From NCBI GenBank assembly GCA_023399095.1, contig JAEWQS010000182.1, forward strand, positions 1-34,883: 34,883 nt of DNA, given 5' to 3'. Shown in pieces: positions 16,579-24,332 of the stretch (within the stretch, counting starts at the first letter, position 1; every line of letters begins with the position of its first letter). Origin of the DNA: Bacillota bacterium. Its GTDB lineage: Bacteria; Bacillota; Clostridia; Christensenellales; SZUA-584. The notes beneath the pieces are model-generated. The model saw only the letters and a program-made list of their open reading frames with translations. It did not search any database and was not told the DNA's origin. The position numbers and the translations under genes were made by a program.

Positions 16579-17400
16579 ATGTATACGGCAGTTATCTTCT
16601 ATTTTAGCGGAACAGGAAATACTTGGTGGGTTGCCGATCGCATCAAAAGACAGCTAGACGCGAAAAACATCAACGCTTCGGCTGTATCAATTGATAAACT
16701 GACACCCAAGAAAGCAGATTGGTGGATAAAAACCGCCGATCTTGTTCTGTTTGGCTGGCCTGTATATAGCTCTGATTTGCCGGAGCCTTGTAAACGCTTT
16801 ATCGATGCACTGCCGGAATCCGAAAAGGGCAAGCACATTCACGTTTTCTGCACACAGATGTGCTATTCGGGAGATGGCGCATGGATAGCGCATGAACGAC
16901 TGAAAAACAAGGGACTCATCATCGATACAGCCGAACATTTTACAATGCCATCCAATGCGAGCATTGTTCACGGTTTTTGGGGCCCGCCAGATGAAAAAGG
17001 CATTAAACGCATTTTGGCAAATTCAGAAATCCAGGTCGAGCAGTATGTCACAAAACTGTTGAGCGGACAGGCGCGCATTAAAGGACGCTACAGTTTTCTG
17101 CTGGGTATGCTTCAGCGCGGGCCATACCGTTTATTTGCAAAAAGATTGCGCAATAGCGTGGGCGTTGATAAAGACAGGTGCACGCAGTGTGGCCTTTGCG
17201 CGAAATTTTGTCCGATGGATAACATCACGCTCAAGGATTTCCCAGCGTTTGCGGGAAATTGTACACAGTGCCTGAGATGCTACTCTTTTTGTCCGTCCTG
17301 CGCAATCACTTTTAACGGGCGTGTTCGCGATATAGAGAAATATGGCAAGCCATATTCTGTGCCAGACAAGCACTTCAAACCTTCTTTGCTGATCAAATAG
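16579..17400 (+). CDS. EFR1-family flavodoxin/ferredoxin protein
   Basis: Soluble electron-transfer protein joining a flavodoxin-like domain to a C-terminal 2[4Fe-4S] ferredoxin. From ATG 16579 (273 residues) the FMN loop FSGTGNT is at 9-15, and the clusters are Cys201/204/207/211 and Cys228/231/234/238, with an extra Cys241. The frame is open upstream to 16531, but that part lies inside prfB, and FYFSGTGNT should start near residue 7. The ATG is one base after the prfB stop, with only a weak ribosome site, so translational coupling is likely. Electron donor and acceptor are unknown. Confidence 0.9.
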   Translation: MYTAVIFYFSGTGNTWWVADRIKRQLDAKNINASAVSIDKLTPKKADWWIKTADLVLFGWPVYSSDLPEPCKRFIDALPESEKGKHIHVFCTQMCYSGDGAWIAHERLKNKGLIIDTAEHFTMPSNASIVHGFWGPPDEKGIKRILANSEIQVEQYVTKLLSGQARIKGRYSFLLGMLQRGPYRLFAKRLRNSVGVDKDRCTQCGLCAKFCPMDNITLKDFPAFAGNCTQCLRCYSFCPSCAITFNGRVRDIEKYGKPYSVPDKHFKPSLLIK

Positions 17401-17416
17401 ACTTTTGTTGTGAATA

Positions 17417-17445
17417 GTATACATGACTTTGCAGCGGCATATATT
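17417..17445 (+). promoter_or_regulatory. Possible sigma-E-like promoter of yabP-yabQ
   Basis: GTATACAT (17417-17424) and CATATATT (17438-17445) with a 13-base spacer loosely resemble the mother-cell sigma-E consensus, which controls yabP and yabQ in Bacillus. The match is partial. Confidence 0.3.
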
Positions 17446-17478
17446 TTAGTGTGCATCCCATGCAAAGGAGTTTTTATC

Positions 17479-17778
17479 ATGTATATTGACGAGCAAAGAG
17501 AAAGGCCTGTCAATAACTCGCCGCACAAGGTGGTTATTGATTCACGGGAAAAGATCATCATCACAGCTGTGGAAGATGTTGACAGTTTCAATGAAGTCGA
17601 GGTCATACTGCTGACCAATCATGGCTTCATCACAGTGACGGGAGAGGACCTGCATATTAACAAGCTCAATCTGGACGACGGACAGCTTGTATTGGAAGGA
17701 AAGATCCAAAGCATCGATTATGCGGATCATGAGGAGCAGCGCACAAAACGCGGCGTTTTCTCCAAGATGTTCAGGTAG
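17479..17778 (+). CDS. yabP: Sporulation protein YabP
   Basis: Small YabP/YqfC-family protein needed for spore formation in Bacillus, where it is made in the mother cell; its molecular role is not established. 99 residues, beta-strand rich, with HKVVIDSREKIIITAVEDVDSF and a GEDLHINKLNLDDG segment typical of the family. Start at ATG 17479, with AAAGGAG upstream; an open stretch before it has no RBS. Seven bases separate its stop from yabQ, matching the conserved yabP-yabQ-divIC order. Confidence 0.9.
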   Translation: MYIDEQRERPVNNSPHKVVIDSREKIIITAVEDVDSFNEVEVILLTNHGFITVTGEDLHINKLNLDDGQLVLEGKIQSIDYADHEEQRTKRGVFSKMFR

Positions 17779-17785
17779 GTGCAGC

Positions 17786-18121
17786 ATGGAAACGACGGTG
17801 CCACAAATCTACATCTTCCTGATCACGTTATACGGCGGCATGATCGCGGGCTTCGCTTATGACGTTTACAGGGGGATACGCAGGTCTTTTAAGACAGGCA
17901 AATGGGTCACGGCATTGCTCGATACCATGTTCATTGTCACGCTGGGAGCCATTGTCGTGGCCGTTATGTATGCCGCTAACGCTGGTGAGCTCCGGCTTTA
18001 TACGTTTGTCGGATTTGTACTCGGATTTGCGCTATACATGGCGGGAATTTCGCCGTTCTTATCTTTTTTGGCGAGGAAACTAAGAAAATGGCTCTCAAAA
18101 AACAAAGATAATAAGAAATAA
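17786..18121 (+). CDS. yabQ: Spore cortex protein YabQ
   Basis: Membrane protein of the forespore outer membrane in Bacillus, required for cortex formation. From ATG 17786 (111 residues) there are three hydrophobic stretches (about 7-25, 41-62 and 70-96), and GFAYDVYRGIRR lies between the first two, a family signature. The basic C-terminus is rich in Lys. The frame is open further upstream inside yabP in another frame, but YabQ homology starts here. Operon partner of yabP. Confidence 0.88.
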   Translation: METTVPQIYIFLITLYGGMIAGFAYDVYRGIRRSFKTGKWVTALLDTMFIVTLGAIVVAVMYAANAGELRLYTFVGFVLGFALYMAGISPFLSFLARKLRKWLSKNKDNKK

Positions 18122-18168
18122 GGAGATTTTGCAATATTCACAGGAGTCGTATATTTTGCGTCGAAACC

Positions 18169-18255
18169 TATTACGAAGACGGAAAAACATATCAATATTG
18201 TGGAATCACACCCCATAAAGCTTCGCTTTTGGGGGACTTCGTAATAAATATGTTT
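18169..18255 (+). other. Structured intergenic element with crossing inverted repeats
   Basis: Between yabQ and divIC, TATTACGAAG (18169-18178) is a perfect complement of CTTCGTAATA (18237-18246), and AAACATAT (18185-18192) of ATATGTTT (18248-18255). The two pairings cross, giving a pseudoknot or two alternative folds. Within them a strong hairpin (18211-18221 with 18225-18234, one bulged T, loop TTC) joins CCCCA to TGGGG. No T run follows, so it is not a standard terminator. The rest of this 235-base gap shows no gene. Confidence 0.55.
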
Positions 18256-18355
18256 GTCCAGTCTCAGGCAATAATAATGTTGTTTAGACAAGCAATAAAT
18301 GGTTTATAAACTGATTAAGAGATGAAATATCATCCGAGTCGTTTTGTGAGGACAT

Positions 18356-18667
18356 ATGAAAAAGCGAAAAATCAAGTTTAGGTTCAAGCTGTTGCTGTTG
18401 GCCTTTTTTCTGGTTTATGTGGGGGTATCCATATATATTCAGCAATCGAATATAGACACCTTGCTGGACGAACAAAAGGCTCTGAGCGAGCAATATGAGC
18501 AAACAAAAACAGAAAAAGACCGCTTGGAACACAAAAGCGAATATATGAATACGCAGGACTATGTCGAAAATGAGGCGCGTGAGAAGTTTGGTTTTGTTTA
18601 TGATAACGAGTATGTTCTAACTCCTGCTGAGGATAGTGAAAATCAGCCTGAAGACAATGAAGATTAG
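18356..18667 (+). CDS. divIC: Septum formation initiator protein DivIC/FtsB
   Basis: Bitopic divisome protein that, with FtsL and DivIB, activates septal peptidoglycan synthesis. 103 residues: a basic cytoplasmic N-terminus (KKRKIKFRFK), one membrane segment (about 11-28), then a coiled coil (about 30-62) and the NTQDYVENEAREKFGFV segment typical of the family. The C-terminal tail is acidic (QPEDNED). GTGAGGAC lies upstream of the ATG. The end of the gene sits in a 21-bp tandem duplication that also copies the stop codon. Neighbours yabP and yabQ support DivIC. Confidence 0.9.
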   Translation: MKKRKIKFRFKLLLLAFFLVYVGVSIYIQQSNIDTLLDEQKALSEQYEQTKTEKDRLEHKSEYMNTQDYVENEAREKFGFVYDNEYVLTPAEDSENQPEDNED

Positions 18668-18686
18668 CCTGAAGACAATGAAGATT
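18645..18686 (+). repeat. 21-bp tandem duplication spanning the divIC stop codon
   Basis: Two identical 21-base units (18645-18665 and 18666-18686), each AGCCTGAAGACAATGAAGAT plus T. The unit encodes PEDNED, with the TAG stop at the junction, and a second TAG follows the second copy in frame. Readthrough would only add PEDNED. Confidence 0.9.
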
Positions 18687-18695
18687 AGCAATAAG

Positions 18696-18725
18696 AAACT
18701 CATTCGAAAGTGAATGAGTTTTTTT
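18696..18725 (+). terminator. Terminator after divIC
   Basis: A 10-bp perfect stem, AAACTCATTC (18696-18705) with GAATGAGTTT (18712-18721), followed by a T run. Confidence 0.9.
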
Positions 18726-18769
18726 GCCTTCATTTTTCACGCATATAGTTATCAACAATCGTCTTTTTC

Positions 18770-18798
18770 TTGCTGGCGGGTACAATCAGCGATATAAT
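18770..18798 (+). promoter_or_regulatory. Putative ppx promoter
   Basis: TTGCTG (18770-18775), 17-base spacer, consensus TATAAT (18793-18798), about 80 bases upstream of ppx. Confidence 0.7.
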
Positions 18799-18879
18799 GC
18801 CTCAAGTGCATTAAAAAGCGTATTTATTACATCTGATAAAACATTTTTTTTATTCGGCAAGATAGAGAGGACATAAAAG

Positions 18880-19794
18880 ATGAAACGTTATGCAGTGGTG
18901 GATATTGGGACAAACTCGGCAAGGCTCATGATTGCCCATATTGAAAATGAATGCGTTGTTGCTGATTATAAGACGCTGAGGCTTATTCGCGTGGGTGAGG
19001 GTATGGTTGACAAAAGAGTGATTATTCCTGCTGCCATGGCGCGCACAAAGCAAGCTTTGCTCGAATATCTTCAGATAAGCAAAGAATACAGCGTCAACAA
19101 AAATGACTTTTTCGCATTTGCCACAAGCGCCGTGCGCGACGCGGAAAACAAAGAAGCGTTCTGCCATTTCATCAGGAATGAATGCGACGTTGACATCGAT
19201 ATCATTTCGGGTGACAGAGAAGCGCTGCTGGGATTTGCAGGTTGCATAGACGGTGAAGGCGCGATGTTCGATATCGGCGGAGGAAGCACCGAAGTGATGC
19301 AGGGGAGCTTAAACGATGTGCGGTATGCGCACAGCTTTCGAATCGGAACGGTACGCATGCATCAAATGTTCCCCAGTGGTGACGACGCTGACCCGCAGGC
19401 GTTTGAGCAAGCGCATGCACTCGCGGCCAAGACGTTTTCTCAGGTGCCGGACGTGGGCAACCTTGGTTATACCGGTATCGGCGGCACAGCGACGGCACTG
19501 GCCGCGCTGGATATTGGACTGACCGAATATATATCGGAACGCGTACAAGGCCACGTGATCACGCTGCCGCAAGCGCAGGAACTCTGCGAGATGCTAAAAA
19601 GCAAAACAAAAGAGCAGCGCAAAGCGATAAACGGTTTACCTGAGAAGAAGGCGGATGTTATCGTTTTTGGCGCAATCATTTTTTTAGAATTTATGAAAAC
19701 CCTCGGGATCACATCCGTTGTCGTGAGCGACAGTGATAATCAGGAAGGCTATTTAAAATTCAAGCTGGAACTTATTGAGGCGTGCTGTCACTGA
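18880..19794 (+). CDS. ppx: Exopolyphosphatase / guanosine pentaphosphatase (Ppx/GppA family)
   Basis: Sugar-kinase/actin-fold phosphatase releasing phosphate from polyphosphate or converting pppGpp to ppGpp. 304 residues, so only the two-domain core without the C-terminal HD region of E. coli Ppx. Motifs: DIGTNSAR (8-15), ATSAVRDAEN (81-90), SGDREA with likely catalytic Glu114, DIGGGSTE (131-138) and GIGGTATALAAL. GAGAGGAC precedes the ATG. Its last 23 bases overlap the end of the convergent MFS gene. Which of the two substrates it prefers is not visible. Confidence 0.9.
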   Translation: MKRYAVVDIGTNSARLMIAHIENECVVADYKTLRLIRVGEGMVDKRVIIPAAMARTKQALLEYLQISKEYSVNKNDFFAFATSAVRDAENKEAFCHFIRNECDVDIDIISGDREALLGFAGCIDGEGAMFDIGGGSTEVMQGSLNDVRYAHSFRIGTVRMHQMFPSGDDADPQAFEQAHALAAKTFSQVPDVGNLGYTGIGGTATALAALDIGLTEYISERVQGHVITLPQAQELCEMLKSKTKEQRKAINGLPEKKADVIVFGAIIFLEFMKTLGITSVVVSDSDNQEGYLKFKLELIEACCH

Positions 19795-21184
19795 TGTCAG
19801 ACTGATATTTTGCCACAATCTCGCGGTTCAGCGTATATTTTTTGATAAACACAAGCGCGAGAACGAAACATATGAGGAAACCAACAGGCAGAATCATACC
19901 CAGCTTTAAATAAACTGCCGGTGCCTGAACGATTTTTGAATCAAAATGAATGATGTCAAGCAGCGAGCCCACAAACATCGCAGACAATGATTGTGAAAGC
20001 TTAAACATGAATGTGGCACATCCGTAAAACACACCTTCCTTGCGTGTACCTGAATAGTAGGCGTCCTTATCAATGGTATCCGAGATCATGGAATAGGGCA
20101 AAGCGATGCTGCCGCCCATGGAAAAGCCCATGAGCATAGAAAGCGGCAAAACGATGAGGTAATGCTGCGATACCCACGGATTGGCGATCACAGCAATAAC
20201 AAAAAATACAGTAACAACAAGATTGATGATCAAGCATGCTTTGAGAGCCGTTTTCTTCTCGTATTTGTTGGCAATAAAGAGCCAGAAAGGCTGGGCGATC
20301 AGGGCCATTATGAACAGTGCCCCAAAGACGATTGCAATCTGACGGTTGTTAAAGCAAAACGTGTATGTGAAAACGTGCATACCCACCGATCCCACAATAC
20401 CCATTGCCATATTGATAAAGAGCAGGCTCAGGCTAACATTGCGAAAATCGCTGCATTTGAGGGCCTCAGCAGTCTCTTTGAATATACCTTTTAATGGATT
20501 TCTTTTAATTTTCGGAACCGAATAAACAGCCTGATTGCGACGAGTCAAAGCAATACAAATAACTGCGCAAACAAGCGTAATGATGGATGTTACGATAGAA
20601 AGCGACACGTAAGACTGCGGATTCAGCTGACCGTTTTCATATTCGGGCGTCGGGCGAAAGAAAACGGCCATGCCGACGATTGCAGGAAACATGAAGCCGA
20701 GGAAGAAGAAAGCCGTGCGAAAGGATTGGACGGCGGTACGCTCGTTGTAATCCTTCGACAGCTCGGCACCAAGCGCCATATAAGGCGTGGTGTAAACGGT
20801 AGAGAAGGTTTTGAGAAGTATGAGCAGCAGTCCTAATATCGCGGCTTTGGTCAGGTAAGGAAGGCTGGCATCAACCTGCCATAAAAGCAAACTGCATAGG
20901 GCAAGACCGACCGAACCAATCAGGACATAGAACAGCCGTCGCCCAAGAAATATTTTCTTACTTGTATGGTCGGAGATATAGCCCATAATGGGATCTGTCA
21001 CAGCATCCCATATCGTACTGACAAACACGAGACCGCCGGTAAGAACGCCGGATAAGCCTAGCACTTCTGTAGAAAAAAAGACAAATAGCGAGGATACGAG
21101 CTGAAACGGAATCCCGTAGGATAATGACCCTATGCCATATCCAAGTTTTACTTTTGTCGAAAGCTTGTTGTTTCTTTCAGTCAT
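19772..21184 (-). CDS. MFS transporter of the glycoside-pentoside-hexuronide (GPH) family
   Basis: Twelve-helix cation-coupled sugar symporter type. 470 residues; the N-terminus KVKLGYGIGSLSYG and the loop WDAVTDPIMGYISDHT (59-74) followed by GRR are GPH hallmarks. AGGGGGAC precedes the ATG. Last gene of the minus-strand acyltransferase-symporter-MFS set, 34 bases after the GltS-like gene. No glycosidase or sugar kinase is nearby, so the substrate is open. It overlaps ppx tail to tail by 23 bp with no terminator visible between them. Confidence 0.88.
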   Translation of the reverse strand: MTERNNKLSTKVKLGYGIGSLSYGIPFQLVSSLFVFFSTEVLGLSGVLTGGLVFVSTIWDAVTDPIMGYISDHTSKKIFLGRRLFYVLIGSVGLALCSLLLWQVDASLPYLTKAAILGLLLILLKTFSTVYTTPYMALGAELSKDYNERTAVQSFRTAFFFLGFMFPAIVGMAVFFRPTPEYENGQLNPQSYVSLSIVTSIITLVCAVICIALTRRNQAVYSVPKIKRNPLKGIFKETAEALKCSDFRNVSLSLLFINMAMGIVGSVGMHVFTYTFCFNNRQIAIVFGALFIMALIAQPFWLFIANKYEKKTALKACLIINLVVTVFFVIAVIANPWVSQHYLIVLPLSMLMGFSMGGSIALPYSMISDTIDKDAYYSGTRKEGVFYGCATFMFKLSQSLSAMFVGSLLDIIHFDSKIVQAPAVYLKLGMILPVGFLICFVLALVFIKKYTLNREIVAKYQSDISDSTPQ

Positions 21185-21218
21185 TATAGACTGTCCCCCT
21201 AAAACGAAAACTAAATAA

Positions 21219-22616
21219 TTATTTTTTTAGCCGCTTGGCATGCAGCTTTTTGCTGAGTCTGATACCGAAAAGGCATATGGCAGAATACACTGCGAAAATG
21301 GCAAACGTCACGATATACAGCCAGGGTTTATCATCCACCCAGGCTGAGACAGGAATACTTAATACCATCATTAAAGGAATGCCGATAATGGCGCCGAAGC
21401 CGCTTCCCAGCACGAGACTCTCGGGCACACTTGTTTTGCCTTCGGGGTCAACCTCTTTTAGCAGCGCCATAGCCGTCACGACGGTTCCCGTCCACATGCC
21501 GTATAATGCGATGGCATGCTCCATTTTTTCTTCTCTGTAAATCCATTTCGCCATTTTAGCGGAGTAGAACATTGTGAATAGACCGCCCACTGTTGTGAGT
21601 ATCAACACCGGTACGAGGTACTGCGCCAGCACAGAGAGCGAAACAGCGCAGATTGAAGACACGATCATAATATCGAACGCCGTGGATGAAATGCGCTGTA
21701 ACAGATAGTTATCCGCATAATCGACGCGAATCATATTTTTCTTGTATAGCTGATTAATAATAGCCCGGGCACCCATTGCAATCAGCGTGCCAAACAGGAA
21801 CTGGAAGCCCCAGAAAAGCTTCATCAGTGTGCTTTGAGCCCCAAGGATGGCCTCAAGACCGATAAGAAGCAAGTAAGTCAGCAGATAGCAGACGCCAATA
21901 AGTATGGCCTGTGTGGTTAAGTCGTCAAGATACAGCGTAATCGGCACACGGCTTGTATGATCCTGAACATCAGGAGATGTAGATGTTGTGGTCTCACTTG
22001 AGGAAACACCCGATTTCTTTTCTTGCTTATATTTCTTCCTCAGGAAGTACATAAAAGGGATACCGCCGATAATTGCCCAAAGAAATCCGAAGGTAGCGAG
22101 TGTAAGGCCGATGTTGCCGCCGTTTTGCAGGGCTTTGGAAGCGGGCTCGAGCATTTCAAAAGACTGACCGGTTGAAAATGCCTGGCCGGGCCCTTGCGCA
22201 TAAGAGAGGGGAAGAAGAAGGCCGAAATCAGGAAACAACTCCGGCATAACCGTATAGAACAGAGCAAGCGTAATACCAAGGCCCAATGTCGCCTGCCAGA
22301 TATATGTATTGACAATAGCGAATCCAGTATTTGTTATGTTTTCAGTGGATTTGCGGCTGCGTTTTTTTAAAGCCATCGCAATAAAACCGATTGCCATAAA
22401 GTGATAAACCATATCTTCAAGCATATCAGTATCAAATGGAATAATTTTTAATACCTCCGGCCCCAGAAGGAGACCGAGCAATCCGCCGAATAATGCCGTA
22501 GGCACGAGATGACGTTTAAAAAACGATATATTAGACTTGATGATGAGTGATACGCCCAGCAAGGTCAGAAGAAAAGTAAACTGTAAGACTGTGTTCCATC
22601 CACCCTCTAAACCCAT
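21219..22616 (-). CDS. GltS-like sodium/glutamate symporter family protein
   Basis: Integral membrane carrier resembling sodium:glutamate symporters. 465 residues with about ten or more hydrophobic helices in two halves. The first half contains the conserved pore-region sequence LSYAQGPGQAFSTGQ and then GGNIGLTLATFGFLWAIIGG; the second half repeats a similar layout with ALYGMWTGTVVTAMALL. A hydrophilic Ser/Thr-rich linker (about 200-225) separates them. The RBS AAGGAGAT overlaps the end of the upstream acyltransferase gene, so the two are coupled. Substrate is inferred from family only. Confidence 0.82.
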   Translation of the reverse strand: MGLEGGWNTVLQFTFLLTLLGVSLIIKSNISFFKRHLVPTALFGGLLGLLLGPEVLKIIPFDTDMLEDMVYHFMAIGFIAMALKKRSRKSTENITNTGFAIVNTYIWQATLGLGITLALFYTVMPELFPDFGLLLPLSYAQGPGQAFSTGQSFEMLEPASKALQNGGNIGLTLATFGFLWAIIGGIPFMYFLRKKYKQEKKSGVSSSETTTSTSPDVQDHTSRVPITLYLDDLTTQAILIGVCYLLTYLLLIGLEAILGAQSTLMKLFWGFQFLFGTLIAMGARAIINQLYKKNMIRVDYADNYLLQRISSTAFDIMIVSSICAVSLSVLAQYLVPVLILTTVGGLFTMFYSAKMAKWIYREEKMEHAIALYGMWTGTVVTAMALLKEVDPEGKTSVPESLVLGSGFGAIIGIPLMMVLSIPVSAWVDDKPWLYIVTFAIFAVYSAICLFGIRLSKKLHAKRLKK

Positions 22617-22619
22617 TTT

Positions 22620-23813
22620 TCAATCTCCTTTATACAGTTCTTTGATGACTTCAAGTGCGCAATTCCATTTGTATGCGGACACGCGTTTTTCATTAAAACC
22701 AATTCTATAATCCAGCCCCTTGTGACGGAACTCGAGATCCGACTTAAAATAGACAGAAATGCCGTGCATTTGCGATATATCAAACACGCGTTGCCCGATT
22801 ATCATTTTATCCCTTTTCAGACTAAGTGAACCTTCTTCCACAAGCTCAAAAGGCTGCTGCGCAGATGAAGCGCAATATAGATTTGCGCCTTCATCAGACA
22901 TAAGGACAATGTCGGGCTCAGAGTTGGAAAAACGCGAAGTCAGCAGACGAAGCTGCCAATCATTTAGCTCAGGTGTGTTATCGGCAGGCAAATCACCATG
23001 AATGGCATGGACAAATCCATAAGCATCAAGACGATAAGCGGCTCCGCAGGCCATACATAGAACACGTTCATCAGCAGAATCCATCGTTCCAATTCGTTTG
23101 CAGGTGGGGCAAACAAAAAGCAGGCGCTCAAATCCTTTGGATAACGCCTTGCCCTTAAATGCAATTTTTCTTTGCTTTTGCCAGATCGCTTCGTTGTGTG
23201 TGAGTGCCTTGGCCAAGCTTCGCTCAATGTCTTTCAATTTTGGTTTGGTTCCTTTAACATCATGGGCTTCAAAGCTCACCTCAACCATTCCGCGTCTCTT
23301 TGTGTCGGCCCAGCGCGGCTCGGAAAGATAAGCGCCTTTTATGCACGCTGTCACGATAGGCACACCGAGAAGCTCGGCGAGGCGGTATGTGGCGGGGGAG
23401 ATAGACCCCGTTTTGCCATCCCAATTTCTGCCGCCTTCCGGAAATATGCCGACTATGCCACCTTGTTTAATAGTGCGAATAATTTGACGGATGGCCTTGC
23501 TGTCTGTCACAAGCTTTCGCTTAGGAATGTAGCCCACCAATTCCAAAAGCTTGCCCAGCACTTTCTTTTTAAACATGGCATCGGTAACCACGAAATGAAT
23601 AGGTCTTTTGATAATATACTGAAGAAACAGGCCGTCAAAATTGTTGCTATGATTGGCAAGCAGTAAATATGGGCCTTTCTTGGGAAGAACGTTTTTGTCC
23701 TTAGAACGGAGTTTGTAATACAGCCTGATATATAGGCCGTAAGAGACCCAATAGAGGCCAAGAAGCAAAAGCGTAATATAATGACTGATATTTAAGCGAT
23801 TGTCTTTACTCAC
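22620..23813 (-). CDS. PlsC-type acyltransferase with C-terminal zinc ribbon and extra domain
   Basis: Lysophospholipid acyltransferase family. 397 residues: an N-terminal hydrophobic anchor (about 12-30), the catalytic HX4D motif as HSNNFD (55-60) in NHSNNFDG, and the phosphate-site FPEGGR (124-129). After the roughly 230-residue PlsC domain come a zinc-ribbon-like segment (Cys235/Cys238 and Cys253/Cys256) and about 110 strand-rich residues ending in an amphipathic helix, possibly PH/GRAM-like (inference). Typical PlsC proteins stop near residue 240. The start is GTG (23811-23813), with AAGGAG seven bases upstream. Probably makes phosphatidic acid; the role of the tail is unknown. Confidence 0.82.
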   Translation of the reverse strand: MSKDNRLNISHYITLLLLGLYWVSYGLYIRLYYKLRSKDKNVLPKKGPYLLLANHSNNFDGLFLQYIIKRPIHFVVTDAMFKKKVLGKLLELVGYIPKRKLVTDSKAIRQIIRTIKQGGIVGIFPEGGRNWDGKTGSISPATYRLAELLGVPIVTACIKGAYLSEPRWADTKRRGMVEVSFEAHDVKGTKPKLKDIERSLAKALTHNEAIWQKQRKIAFKGKALSKGFERLLFVCPTCKRIGTMDSADERVLCMACGAAYRLDAYGFVHAIHGDLPADNTPELNDWQLRLLTSRFSNSEPDIVLMSDEGANLYCASSAQQPFELVEEGSLSLKRDKMIIGQRVFDISQMHGISVYFKSDLEFRHKGLDYRIGFNEKRVSAYKWNCALEVIKELYKGD

Positions 23814-23837
23814 GTCAAGCTCCTTAGATTTTATATT

Positions 23838-23846
23838 ATTATAGCA
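23838..23846 (-). promoter_or_regulatory. Extended -10 promoter for the acyltransferase operon
   Basis: On the minus strand, TGCTATAAT (23838-23846) is an extended -10 (TGn plus consensus TATAAT), 24 bases upstream of the GTG start. No good -35 is visible. Confidence 0.55.
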
Positions 23847-23931
23847 TCCTTATGCGGAAAAGTATTGTAAAAGTTGTATGAAATAAGTCCAATAATGTAG
23901 GATATTCTTGTACGTCATAACTTCGGAAATC

Positions 23932-23961
23932 AAAAAAGCAGAGTCGATTAACTCTGCTTTT
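23932..23961 (-). terminator. Terminator of hup (potentially bidirectional)
   Basis: AAAAGCAGAGT (23934-23944) pairs perfectly with ACTCTGCTTTT (23951-23961) around a 6-nt loop. On the minus strand it runs into six Ts, just after the hup stop codon. Confidence 0.88.
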
Positions 23962-23975
23962 CCATCAGGCTTGTT

Positions 23976-24251
23976 TTATTTGTTCAGTGCATCTTTAAAG
24001 GCTTTTCCGGGTTTGAATGCCGGAGCGCTGGAAGCAGGAATGTCAATCTGAGCACCTGTTGCCGGATTAACGCCTTTTCTCGCTGCTCTCTGTCTCAGCT
24101 CAAAAGAACCAAAACCTGTCCACTGTACTTTTTCGCCATTGCTTAAAGCTTCGCTGATGACGCCGATAAGCGCTGACAGACATGCGTCCGTATCTTTTTT
24201 TGTGAGACTGGATTGTTGAGCAACTGCTTCAACCAATTCTGTTTTGTTCAT
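23976..24251 (-). CDS. hup: HU-family DNA-binding protein
   Basis: Dimeric nucleoid protein that bends DNA. 91 residues with MNKTELVEAVAQ at the start, the GFGSFELRQRAARKGVNPATG saddle-arm region (near 45-67) and FKPGKAFKDALN at the end, all canonical. A strong CAGGAGG precedes the ATG. A consensus minus-strand -10 TATAAT lies at 24290-24295 without a clear -35, so it may have its own promoter as well as readthrough from mazG. Clostridia often keep hup beside yabN/mazG. Confidence 0.96.
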   Translation of the reverse strand: MNKTELVEAVAQQSSLTKKDTDACLSALIGVISEALSNGEKVQWTGFGSFELRQRAARKGVNPATGAQIDIPASSAPAFKPGKAFKDALNK

Positions 24252-24332
24252 AAAATGATCCTCCTGATTTAAAAATGAGTTTATTTGGTATTATATAACA
24301 CCATTTTGATATAACGAAAACTTTTTTTTCCG

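Noticed and set aside
18190..18200. TATCAATATTG shared with 27466-27476 as a dispersed repeat
   Set aside because: Eleven AT-rich bases recur easily by chance; the flanks differ.
23172..23666. 164-codon plus-strand frame inside the acyltransferase gene
   Set aside because: Antisense to the HX4D/FPEG-bearing gene; no ribosome site.
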